A DNA stretch of 64,000 nucleotides from positions 62,001 through 126,000 of the forward strand of contig JAATGM010000020.1 of NCBI GenBank assembly GCA_015654675.1. The letters are read 5' to 3'. The position numbers were made by a program, and so were the translations under genes. Positions 18,889-26,400 of the stretch are shown one piece after another. Under the pieces are notes generated by a model. The model searched no databases. It was not told the origin of the DNA and saw only the letters and a program-made list of their open reading frames with translations. Each line of letters begins with the position of its first letter. Positions within the stretch are counted from its first letter, which is position 1. The stretch comes from Planctomycetota bacterium (GTDB taxonomy: Bacteria; Planctomycetota; Phycisphaerae; UBA1845; UTPLA1).

Positions 18889-19400
18889 CGCGGGCGCTCC
18901 TCGGGATAGACGGACGAGCCGGCGAGGATTCCGGTGGGTTGGGCAGAAATCTGGCGGATGAGGGACATGGTAAAGCAGAACCATGCTGCGCCGGCGAACA
19001 AGAGGGGCGGGGGGAACTGGAAGGCGAGACAGATTGCGGCGATGAGAAAGGTGAAGATGACGTTGGCGAGCGTCAGCGGGCGGAGCTTGTGGGCGGCGAT
19101 GACGGGCGTGAGCGTGAGCAGGTTAATGACGCCGGCGAAGATGAGGAGGAGTGAATAGCTGTTGCTCAGGATGTTGGTGGTGTGCCAGGCGGTGGGCTTG
19201 AAGGGGCCCATTGGGCCCGGCACTTGAAAGGACTTCAGGTTCTGGGTGAGGCGGGCTTCCGCGGGCGTCTCATGGCCGACGAGCAGGGATTTATATACGA
19301 CGAGCTGGTGAAACGCGCCGAAGATGATGAGCACAATGGCGCCGGCTTTGAACCAGCGGCGGCCGGGAGATGAGGAACGGTGATGAGCGTGGTCAGTCAT
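18885..19400 (-). CDS. Four-helix membrane protein
   Basis: A 171-residue protein with about four membrane helices (AGAIVLIIFGAFHQLVVY, TNILSNSYSLLLIFAGVINL, LANVIFTFLIAAICLAF, LLFAGAAWFCFTMSLI). A His-rich cytoplasmic N-terminus (MTDHAHHRSSS) precedes the first. It resembles small LIC_13387-like membrane proteins of unknown role, tentatively. It heads the six-gene cluster that runs to 16634 and is coupled by ATGA overlap to the cupin gene. Confidence 0.7.
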   Translation of the reverse strand: MTDHAHHRSSSPGRRWFKAGAIVLIIFGAFHQLVVYKSLLVGHETPAEARLTQNLKSFQVPGPMGPFKPTAWHTTNILSNSYSLLLIFAGVINLLTLTPVIAAHKLRPLTLANVIFTFLIAAICLAFQFPPPLLFAGAAWFCFTMSLIRQISAQPTGILAGSSVYPEERPR

Positions 19401-20236
19401 GGTGAGTGGGAGTTTAGCGGCGGGGGGGCGGGGGACAATGGACGGTTGATAGCGGATAACGGAGAACGGAGAACGGGAAAACCTTCACGAGAATTAAACG
19501 GCCGTGGTCAGCGCGGGATGCCCCCATGGCCGAGGCGAGCCCGAGGCGGTGAGTCGCAGATTTAGGATGCCGGTCGATCGGGGCCCGGTTGCGGCAATCC
19601 AGATTTGCAATCGCCTATCTTGCAGGCGTTTGCAGTATCGCGTGGGATTCGTGGGGCGATATTGGATGTCGGAAGTGGGCGAGTCGTGGGGCGTGAGTCT
19701 TGGGTCTTGAGAATCGTGCGGGCGACTCGTCGCGCTGCGACGGCGGTGAGATTCTTGAGATTTGGGGCGGTCCGGGTTGTTTGGTAGAAGTTTTGTAGCC
19801 GGGGCGTCCGCCGCGGCGGGTCCAGTGCGGTATTGAGGCATAGGGGGAATTGAGACTTTCGAGGCCGGTGAGATTCGTGAGATTCGCAAGACGACCGCCG
19901 TTTGGTGAATAGAAACGGGGATCGGGCGTGAGATTGATGAGACGGCGAATTGAGATCGGTGAGATTTGGGGCGGTCCGGTTTGGGGGAGTCTGCAGACCG
20001 CTGACGACAATTGATAATGGTGACCCTTCGACAAGCTCAGGGCAGGTAATCGGCTTCTGACCTTTGGATTCACTTTTCAAAGAGCGGGTGGGGAGTCGGC
20101 GCTGAGCCCCCGTTCTGGGCTTTGCGCAGTTTGACCCCGGATTGCTCCCCCCTTTGTTACGTGGGAGCTTGTTCGGGTAGTGTTTAGTCTGACACAAATG
20201 GGAAGTCAAGGAAGATTTTTGGCTCCAGATCAATCG
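19401..20236. other. Non-coding 0.84-kb region with dispersed short repeats
   Basis: No convincing gene is present. A minus-strand open frame of 223 codons exists at 19562-20233 but its product is Ser/Pro/Arg/Thr-rich without any domain, and it includes the CPELVEG translation of a known dispersed repeat. Visible structure: the 19-base direct repeat GAGATTTGGGGCGGTCCGG at 19757-19775 and 19961-19979, several GTGAGATT variants between them, and a short tandem GGAGAACGGAGAACGG near 19460. The region separates the six-gene operon from the Kelch-repeat gene. Confidence 0.7.
20024..20046. repeat. Dispersed CCCTTCGACAAGCTCAGGGC-type repeat
   Basis: CCCTTCGACAAGCTCAGGGC followed by AGG is a short semi-palindromic element seen widely scattered in genomes of several phyla, often detected by its translation (ELVEG or LSLSKG). 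One copy is present here in non-coding DNA. Its function is not established. Confidence 0.7.
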
Positions 20237-23200
20237 TTATGGGCAGTTGGTATCGGGGTCGGTGAGGAGTTTGTTGATAAAGAGGGTGGCGTCGGCGGCG
20301 TTGAGTCTTAGGTCGCTGTTGAGGTCGGCGCAGCCGCAGTCGTTGGTGGCCAGGTTGCCGGACGCTATGCAGGCGATGAAAGGTTGGATGTCGCGGCCGT
20401 CGACGGCGTAATCGAGATCGAGATCGCCCTGGCAGAAGGCATTGCAGGCGCATTCGTCGGGGCGGTTGTCCTGATCGAAGTCGGATAGTAAGCCGTTGGC
20501 GATGTCGCAACTGTCGGGGACCCCGTTGGCGTTGCAATCGGTGGCGGTGCCGGCGGCGAGTTCGCAGGCGTCGAGAATCTGGTTGGCGTTGCAGTCGCCG
20601 ATTGCGGCGGAGTACTGGACTTTGACGGATATATAGGTTGCGCCGCCGCAGGGGTTGTCGACCAGGATGTTTGGCGTCATGTGGATGATGGCGTCGCCGC
20701 CCGGGACGGCGGCGTTCCAGGTTGCGGCCGGGATGGTGAGGATGTCCTGGTTGGGTGCGGGGCAACTGAATCCTGAGAAGGCGAAGGCGTTGCCGAGCGA
20801 GACGTTGTTGACGTCGATGGCGACGAATTCGGAGATCGAGTCGATATCGCCAACGCCGCGGAAGGTGAGGGTGACATCGGACGTGGCCGGTGGTGGGGCG
20901 GTGAGGGTAAAGGACTGCACGGTTGGGGCGAGGAGCGGGCTGAGGTTGGGGGATTGTTGTTCGTAGGTTCCGTTCAACTGGCAGGCGTCGGGGGTGAGGT
21001 TGTGAGCGCAGTCGGGGAGGCAGTTGGCGCCGCAGAGCAGGGGATTGGTCTGGCAGGCGTCGAGAATGCCGTCGTTGTTGCAGTCGTTTGCTGCGAGTTC
21101 GCAGCTATCGGGGATTGAATTGTGATTGCAGTCGACGCAATTCGGGCAGAGGGGCGGGACCTGGCATTCGTCGGGAATGAAGTCGAAATTGCAGTCGCCG
21201 GCGGCGAGTTCGCAGGTGTCGGGAACCAAATTGGCGTTGCAGTCCGCGCAGCTCGGGCAGAGCGGTGGGACCTGGCACTCGTCGGGGTTACCGTCGGTAT
21301 TACAGTCGAGACTTGAGCCCGAAAGGACGTCGCAGAGATCGGGTCGGCCATTGTTGTTGCAGTCGATGTCGCAGGCGTCCGGAATGTGGTTCTGATTGCA
21401 GTCCGCGCATGACGGACAAATTGGGGGAACCTGGCAATTGTCGGGGATGCCATCGTTCTGGCAGTCGGTGCAGGTGGGGCAGAGCGGAGGGACCTGGCAT
21501 TCGTCCGGACTGCCGTCGGCGTTGCAGTCGAGACTGAAGCCGGAACTGATGTCGCAGAGGTCAGGTTGACCGCTGTTGTTACAGTCGATGTCGCATATAT
21601 CCGGGATGTGATTCTGATTGCAATCGGAACAGGCGGGGCAGATCGGCGGAACCTGGCAGATGTCAGGGATGCCATCGTTTTGGCAATCGGCGCACGTGAC
21701 GCAGATGGGTGGAACCTGGCACTCGTCGGGAATTCCGTCCTGGGCGCAGTCGAGACTCGACCCACTCGCGATGTCACAGCTGTCCGGCTGACCGTTGCTG
21801 TTGCAGTCGATTTCACATTCGTCGGGTATCTGGTTGTGATTGCAATCGGGGCAAGTGGGGCAAATGGGCGGGACCTGGCAGAGATCGGGGATTGCGTCGC
21901 CCTGGCAATCGGAACAGGTCGGGCAGTATGGCGGGCGTTGGCATTCGTCGGGCACGCCGTTCGCATCGCAATCGAGACTTGAACCGTCGGCAATATCGAG
22001 TGCATCGTCGGTGCGGTTTTCGTTGCAATCGACGGCGGCAAAAGCGCCGTATTCCCATGTGTCGCCCAAGGGCTCGAACGAAAAATCGAGTCCTCCGAAA
22101 AGGACGACTGTACTACGCGCAGAATCGTAGACTAGCGTGTGCGCTGAGCGAGCGGCGGGGCGATTGAGAGGATTGGACTGCGTCCAAACCGCGCCATTCC
22201 ACACCCAAGTTTCGTTTCCGACGCCGGAACCGAGTCCCCCGAACAGCACCGATTCGGCGCGAGCGGCGTTGAATGCCATCGCGTGTTGAGTCCGCGCCGG
22301 CGGGCTGCCTGGCGGAGTCCGCTGAGCCCAATTCGAACCATTCCATTCCCACGTGTCGCCGAGTGATAAGCCAGAACTGCCGGTTCCACCAAAGAGAACG
22401 GTTACGCCGCGGGTGCTGTCAAATGCCATTGCATGAAAGTAGCGTGCGGGCGGGCTATTTGATGGAGCGCGCTGCAACCAATCGGCGCCGTTCCACTCCC
22501 ACGTATCGCCAAGCGCCGTATTGCCGGCGTTGCCGGAGGCGCCTCCAAAGAGCACGGTCAAGCCACGGACAGAGTCGAATGCCATCGCGTGATCAGAGCG
22601 AGCAGTCGGACTGTGAGTGGGAATGCGCTTGGACCAATTGTTGCCGTTCCATTCCCAAGTATCCCCGATTCGCCCGACCACCGGACTGACACCGCCGAAG
22701 AGAACGCTGACGCCTCTGGCGCTGTCATACGCGAGTATGGGGTCCCAGCGCGGCGGTGGGCTGGTCGGAGGGGTTCGCTGAACCCAGGTTGCGCCGTTCC
22801 ATTCCCACGTATCCGCCAAACCGAGGAAGGAAACGGGCATGCCGCCGAAGAGAACCGATCGATTGCGGCCACTGTCGAAGGCCATACCGTGGCGGGATCG
22901 CGCAACTGGGGTCGATTCCAGTTCTGGATGCAGCCAGTTCGTACCGTTCCATTCCCATGTCTGGCTTCCGACGACCGAGGGCTCACCGCCGCGGAGCACG
23001 ACCACGCCACGCGCGCTATCAAACGCCATTTTGTGGCCTGAGCCGACCGAAACCTGAGTAGCGGGAAAACGCCGAGTCCAATCACTTCCGTTCCATTCCC
23101 AGGTTTGGCCACCTTCGAATAGCAATACAACTCCAGCGGGCTCGAAATATGCCATGTCGCTGCCGAAACCGGGATTTGCTTGCGGGAATCGCTGCGTCCA

Positions 23201-23890
23201 AGTCGTCCCGTTCCATTCCCATGTGTCGGAGAAAAAACCTGTACTGGAAGTTCCGCCGTAGAGTACGGTTACTGCTCGGGCTGCGTCGTACGCCATCGGG
23301 GCATACTGCCGGCCGGGCGGATTGGTCGTGGGGTGGCGCTCCGTCCAGGCGGTTCCATTCCATTCCCATGTGTCCGAGCGAAAACCAACTCCGGCCGCGC
23401 CGCCAAAGAGCACTGCCACTCCGCGGGCGCGATCGAAAGCCATTGAATGTCTGGAGCGAGTTGGGGGCCGCACCGCCGGTGCGCGCTCGGTCCAATTTGT
23501 CCCGTCCCATTCCCACGTGTCATTGCCTCCGCTGCTACCGCCAAACAGGACGCAAACGCCGCGGGCTGAATCGAAGACCATGGCGCTGTCGTAGCGGGCT
23601 GAAGGGCTGTTGGCCGGAAAGCGCTGTCTCCAGAACTTTCCGTTCCACTCCCAAGTATCGCCAAGCGGGCCGCCGTTATACCCTCCGAATACGACGGTTA
23701 CGCCGCGAGTGCCGTCATAGGCCATGGCGTGATTGGCGCGAGGATTCAAGAGGGGAGGCCGCGTCCAGTTTGGTTGTTGTCCGAGTGCTGAGTCGGACAT
23801 GGTCGACATGAGCATCGCTGTTGCGAAGGCCCCATGCAGGCAGGCAGTTGATAGGCGTTTTGATGGCTGGACCTGGTATTGGCGACACAT
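20237..23890 (-). CDS. Large secreted Kelch-type beta-propeller protein with calcium-type repeats and dockerin-like C-terminus
   Basis: A 1217-residue protein. Residues about 10-38 look like a signal sequence (ATAMLMSTMSDSALGQ). Residues about 40-610 carry around twelve Kelch-like units, each with RSRH.MAFDSARGVTVLFGG followed by DTWEWNG. Residues about 612-970 are a Cys-rich array of DCNxNxxPDxC motifs, as in thrombospondin type 3-like calcium repeats, with a 74-residue higher-order period. Residues about 976-1095 form a separate beta domain (QSPNLSP to YISVKV). The end (GDLDLDYAVDGRDI ... LLTDPDTNCP) is a dockerin-like pair of Asp/Asn loops shared with other secreted proteins here. Cysteines imply export. 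A conserved 36-base element lies 107-142 bases upstream. Confidence 0.9.
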   Translation of the reverse strand: MCRQYQVQPSKRLSTACLHGAFATAMLMSTMSDSALGQQPNWTRPPLLNPRANHAMAYDGTRGVTVVFGGYNGGPLGDTWEWNGKFWRQRFPANSPSARYDSAMVFDSARGVCVLFGGSSGGNDTWEWDGTNWTERAPAVRPPTRSRHSMAFDRARGVAVLFGGAAGVGFRSDTWEWNGTAWTERHPTTNPPGRQYAPMAYDAARAVTVLYGGTSSTGFFSDTWEWNGTTWTQRFPQANPGFGSDMAYFEPAGVVLLFEGGQTWEWNGSDWTRRFPATQVSVGSGHKMAFDSARGVVVLRGGEPSVVGSQTWEWNGTNWLHPELESTPVARSRHGMAFDSGRNRSVLFGGMPVSFLGLADTWEWNGATWVQRTPPTSPPPRWDPILAYDSARGVSVLFGGVSPVVGRIGDTWEWNGNNWSKRIPTHSPTARSDHAMAFDSVRGLTVLFGGASGNAGNTALGDTWEWNGADWLQRAPSNSPPARYFHAMAFDSTRGVTVLFGGTGSSGLSLGDTWEWNGSNWAQRTPPGSPPARTQHAMAFNAARAESVLFGGLGSGVGNETWVWNGAVWTQSNPLNRPAARSAHTLVYDSARSTVVLFGGLDFSFEPLGDTWEYGAFAAVDCNENRTDDALDIADGSSLDCDANGVPDECQRPPYCPTCSDCQGDAIPDLCQVPPICPTCPDCNHNQIPDECEIDCNSNGQPDSCDIASGSSLDCAQDGIPDECQVPPICVTCADCQNDGIPDICQVPPICPACSDCNQNHIPDICDIDCNNSGQPDLCDISSGFSLDCNADGSPDECQVPPLCPTCTDCQNDGIPDNCQVPPICPSCADCNQNHIPDACDIDCNNNGRPDLCDVLSGSSLDCNTDGNPDECQVPPLCPSCADCNANLVPDTCELAAGDCNFDFIPDECQVPPLCPNCVDCNHNSIPDSCELAANDCNNDGILDACQTNPLLCGANCLPDCAHNLTPDACQLNGTYEQQSPNLSPLLAPTVQSFTLTAPPPATSDVTLTFRGVGDIDSISEFVAIDVNNVSLGNAFAFSGFSCPAPNQDILTIPAATWNAAVPGGDAIIHMTPNILVDNPCGGATYISVKVQYSAAIGDCNANQILDACELAAGTATDCNANGVPDSCDIANGLLSDFDQDNRPDECACNAFCQGDLDLDYAVDGRDIQPFIACIASGNLATNDCGCADLNSDLRLNAADATLFINKLLTDPDTNCP
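21303..21968 (-). repeat. Three 222-bp tandem coding repeats
   Basis: The codons for SSLDC recur at about 21303, 21525, 21747 and 21969, an exact spacing of 222 bases (74 codons). Each unit encodes two DCQNDGIPD/QVPPICP segments and two DCN loops, one followed by CDIDCNN.G.PDLCD. The fixed spacing shows the calcium-repeat array grew by duplication of a 74-residue block, not of the single motif. Confidence 0.85.
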
Positions 23891-24406
23891 GACTAATCCA
23901 ATCGTAACCGGCCGGGCCGGCTGGTTTTGGGCATTTTGGCGTGCGTGGGAGAGCGCTTTCGCGCTGCCGTCAAAGACCCCAGCTCGCTCGCGGGAGTAGT
24001 CGTAGACGGGGCGGATTCGTAACAGGGAAAATTTGGAAATCCTGGGAGCACTGTTACCGGGCGAAGAGGCGACAGTCTATTGGTTCGGGATTGAATCGCG
24101 GTGGCGGACCGCGCTGGAGGATGGTTTCTTGGTGGGAGTTCAATCTGTTTGTAAATCAGCTGCCCGGCCTGGGTCGCCTCACATCACCAATGCGGGTCCC
24201 CGAAACGGCGAGTCCCAGACATGTTGACTCGCGTTCATGCGAAATGGCAGGGCGGTGCCTGGACTGGCTGTGGAGCGATGGCGAGGAAACGGCGGGGTAA
24301 TGACGTGCGCGGCAGTCATTGAGTGGGGGTATCGGCTCTTAGCGTGCGTCACCCGCCCGGCCGGGGGCGGCCGGGTTGGCCCCGCGTCGGCTGTGGAGCG
24401 CTTACG
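23891..24406. other. Gene-free intergenic region upstream of the Kelch-repeat gene
   Basis: This 516-base stretch has no convincing gene. It holds the 36-base upstream element described separately. Near 24351-24376 a very GC-rich inverted repeat (ACCCGCCCGGCC then GGGGGCGGCCGGGT) lies just past the end of the VOC gene; with no T-run it is not a clear intrinsic terminator. The rest shows nothing recognised. Confidence 0.6.
23997..24032 (-). promoter_or_regulatory. 36-bp upstream element, copy 1
   Basis: Read towards the Kelch gene, the element begins ATTTTCCCTGTTACGAAT and ends CCGTCTACGACTA. It matches the copy at 49402-49437 at 34 of 36 positions. It lies 107-142 bases upstream of the Kelch gene start. 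TGTTACGAA and CGTCTA could be promoter or activator contacts, but their spacing is shorter than for usual ECF promoters, so a transcription factor site or conserved leader is also possible. Confidence 0.65.
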
Positions 24407-24850
24407 CTACGGAGTGTTTGGGGCGGAGAGGCGGATGGTGTGGCCGTCGGGGGAGACTATGCGGCATTCCCTGGCGCCCCAGGGCTCGTCGGTGGGGGGC
24501 CAGGTGATGGTCATATTGTGCTTTAGCGCGAGGGCGTGGATTTCGTCTACTTCGGCGGGGGTTTTGAACCACCAGCTCATCCAGACGCCGGGGGTGTTGC
24601 CGTCTGTTTCGTATTTCTGATTGGGGTTGCCGCGGCTGCCCTGGCTGTCGTGGCAGAGGAAGATTTCGAAGTCGCCGCAGCCGACGGCGGCGAATGCGGC
24701 CGGGCCGTGGGTGTTTTTGTCGGCGGCGTTGTCGATGAGGCCGGCGTCGTTAAAGGTCCAGCAGCGCTTCCAGCCGAGCTTTTCGAACCAGGCGATGGCG
24801 ACGGGGACGTCGGCGACGTTGAGGATGGGGGTGATGCCGGTGAGGTTCAT
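24407..24850 (-). CDS. VOC family protein (bleomycin resistance/glyoxalase-like)
   Basis: A 147-residue vicinal oxygen chelate protein starting MNLTGITPILNVADVPVAIA. The first module ends in DFEIFLCHD and the second in RECRIVSPDGHTIRLSAP, the usual paired pattern. Aromatic residues WMSWWF in the middle may line a hydrophobic pocket. It could bind or modify a small molecule; family assignment alone does not define this. It is 55 bases downstream of another VOC gene on the same strand. Confidence 0.82.
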   Translation of the reverse strand: MNLTGITPILNVADVPVAIAWFEKLGWKRCWTFNDAGLIDNAADKNTHGPAAFAAVGCGDFEIFLCHDSQGSRGNPNQKYETDGNTPGVWMSWWFKTPAEVDEIHALALKHNMTITWPPTDEPWGARECRIVSPDGHTIRLSAPNTP

Positions 24851-24905
24851 AGGAGTTCAACGCAAGGGGGCGTAACGGCTCACGTGGGGGCGGTCGGTCG
24901 GGCGA

Positions 24906-25337
24906 CTATTTTCTGGCCATTGCGCGGCGATGGATTTCCTGTTCGGAGACGTCTTCGACGTGGGTGGCGAACCACCACTGGTTTCCGAAGGGGTCCATGA
25001 CGCCGCTGCTGCGGTCGCCGTAGAACTGGTTGGTGGGCTCCATGATTGAGACTGCGCCGGCGGCGATGGCGCGTTGGTAGAGCGCGTCGGCGTCGGGGAC
25101 GTAGAGGTAGAGCATGGCGGGGAATGGTTTCCGGTCGCCGCGGGTCTGGCCGATCATGAGGCGTGAGTCGCCGATGCGGATTTCGGCGTGCATGACGGCG
25201 CCATCGGGGCCGGAGAGGCATCCGATTTGTTCGGCGGCGAGGACCTGCTGGGCGAAGTTGATGAGGGCGCGGGCGTCGGCGACGACGAGGTAGGGGGTGA
25301 TGGTGTGGTAGCCGTCGGGGATTGGTTTGACGGGCAT
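24906..25337 (-). CDS. VOC family protein, PhnB-like (paralogue)
   Basis: A 143-residue PhnB-like VOC protein starting MPVKPIPDGYHTITPYLVV; an AAAGGAG site six bases before the ATG at 25337 supports this start. It shares HTITP, GAVMHAEIRIGDSRLM and FGNQWWFATHVEDVS with the VOC protein encoded at 10182-10646, so the two are paralogues. Upstream codons to 25460 are Arg/Ser-rich and rejected. Function of this family is largely unknown. Confidence 0.85.
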   Translation of the reverse strand: MPVKPIPDGYHTITPYLVVADARALINFAQQVLAAEQIGCLSGPDGAVMHAEIRIGDSRLMIGQTRGDRKPFPAMLYLYVPDADALYQRAIAAGAVSIMEPTNQFYGDRSSGVMDPFGNQWWFATHVEDVSEQEIHRRAMARK

Positions 25338-25480
25338 GATGTGCTCCTTTGCGCGGATTGTAGGTGAATCGGGCGCGCGGGTGGAAAGAAGACGGGATTC
25401 GCGTTTGGGACGCGAATCCCGGTTGGGGACGTTAGAGCGTGCGAGAAGGGATTCTCGCACGCGCGGGGAACACTCGTTTT

Positions 25481-26305
25481 CTATTCGTAGATATGCGAGC
25501 TTTCGGTTTCGAATACGGGGGAAGTTGTCTGGTCACTCGTTAAGACGACTTTGAAGCGGCTATCGCCGGGTTTGGTGCCCTTCACGGTGACGGTCCAAGT
25601 GGCGCGGGCCTTGGGGGCGAGGGTGGGGAGCGGCGTGAAGTTGACGTCGCTGCCGGAATTGGTGGCGTTGGTCGCGCCGCCGGCTCGGACGAACTGCTGC
25701 TCGGGGGGGAGGGTGCATTTGATGGTGACGTTGCTGTCGGTCTGCGAGCCCTGGTTGGTGACGATGATGGTGTAGGTGAGGTCGGCGCCCACTTCGATGG
25801 GGTCGTTGTCGTCAACGCACTCGAGGAGGATGGCGGGGATGCCCTTGATTTCCATGGTGCATTCGGCGGAGGCCTGCGAGCACCAGGTGACGGTGGCGGT
25901 GTTTTTCACGGTGCTGATGCGCGAGCAGCGAGCATTGATTTTGAGGACTTTGGACTGGCCGGCGTCGAGACTGGCGAGGGCCCAGACGACGCGGTCGCCC
26001 TGGCGATTGCCGCCGTTGTCGGCGGAGATGAAGTCGGTTCCGCCGGTGAGAGTGTCGGTGACGGTGAGGTTGGAGGCGGGGGCATTGCCTTTGTTGGCGA
26101 CGGTGATTTCGAAGGTGGCTTCGCGGGTGAGGTAGCGGAGCCGCGGGCAGGTTTTTGTAATTTCGATCATGGGCGTGCCGCCACCGGATTGGGCGGTCGC
26201 GGCGGCTGCAGCGGCCGGGGCGGCGACTGCGGCCGGGTTCTGTGCGGCGGCGATGGACGATGCGAGGAAGAATGTTGCGAGGGATAGTGCGATTGCGCGC
26301 GACAT
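25481..26305 (-). CDS. Secreted DUF11-like repeat protein
   Basis: A 274-residue protein starting at ATG 26305 with an AGGAG site. A signal peptide (MSRAIALSLATFFLASSIAA) is followed by an Ala-rich linker and two DUF11-type Ig-like modules. Each has the pattern of a conserved-repeat domain: FEITVANKGNAPASNLTVTD, then TYTIIVTNQGSQTDSNVTIK, with terms such as TATVTW. The second module ends near residue 270. Four or more Cys may form disulfides. Such domains are common in planctomycete surface proteins and are non-catalytic. Ends SSHIYE. Confidence 0.85.
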   Translation of the reverse strand: MSRAIALSLATFFLASSIAAAQNPAAVAAPAAAAAATAQSGGGTPMIEITKTCPRLRYLTREATFEITVANKGNAPASNLTVTDTLTGGTDFISADNGGNRQGDRVVWALASLDAGQSKVLKINARCSRISTVKNTATVTWCSQASAECTMEIKGIPAILLECVDDNDPIEVGADLTYTIIVTNQGSQTDSNVTIKCTLPPEQQFVRAGGATNATNSGSDVNFTPLPTLAPKARATWTVTVKGTKPGDSRFKVVLTSDQTTSPVFETESSHIYE

Positions 26306-26400
26306 TGCGATGACTCCTTTTGGGTTAGAGGAACATTGATTTTTTTGGACGGCGCGAAGCGTATTGCGGGGTCGGCGGGGCGTCAATCGGGGCGGGGCGG

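Noticed and set aside
19562-20233. Minus-strand open frame of 223 codons
   Set aside because: Ser/Pro/Arg/Thr-rich without domains, covers short dispersed repeats, and has no ribosome binding site.
21303-21985. Regularly spaced repeats resembling a CRISPR-like array
   Set aside because: The spacing is a 222-base multiple-of-three coding repeat inside an open gene, not short repeats with unique spacers.
24351-24376. GC-rich hairpin as an intrinsic terminator for the VOC gene
   Set aside because: A stem is possible but no run of T follows it in the direction of transcription.
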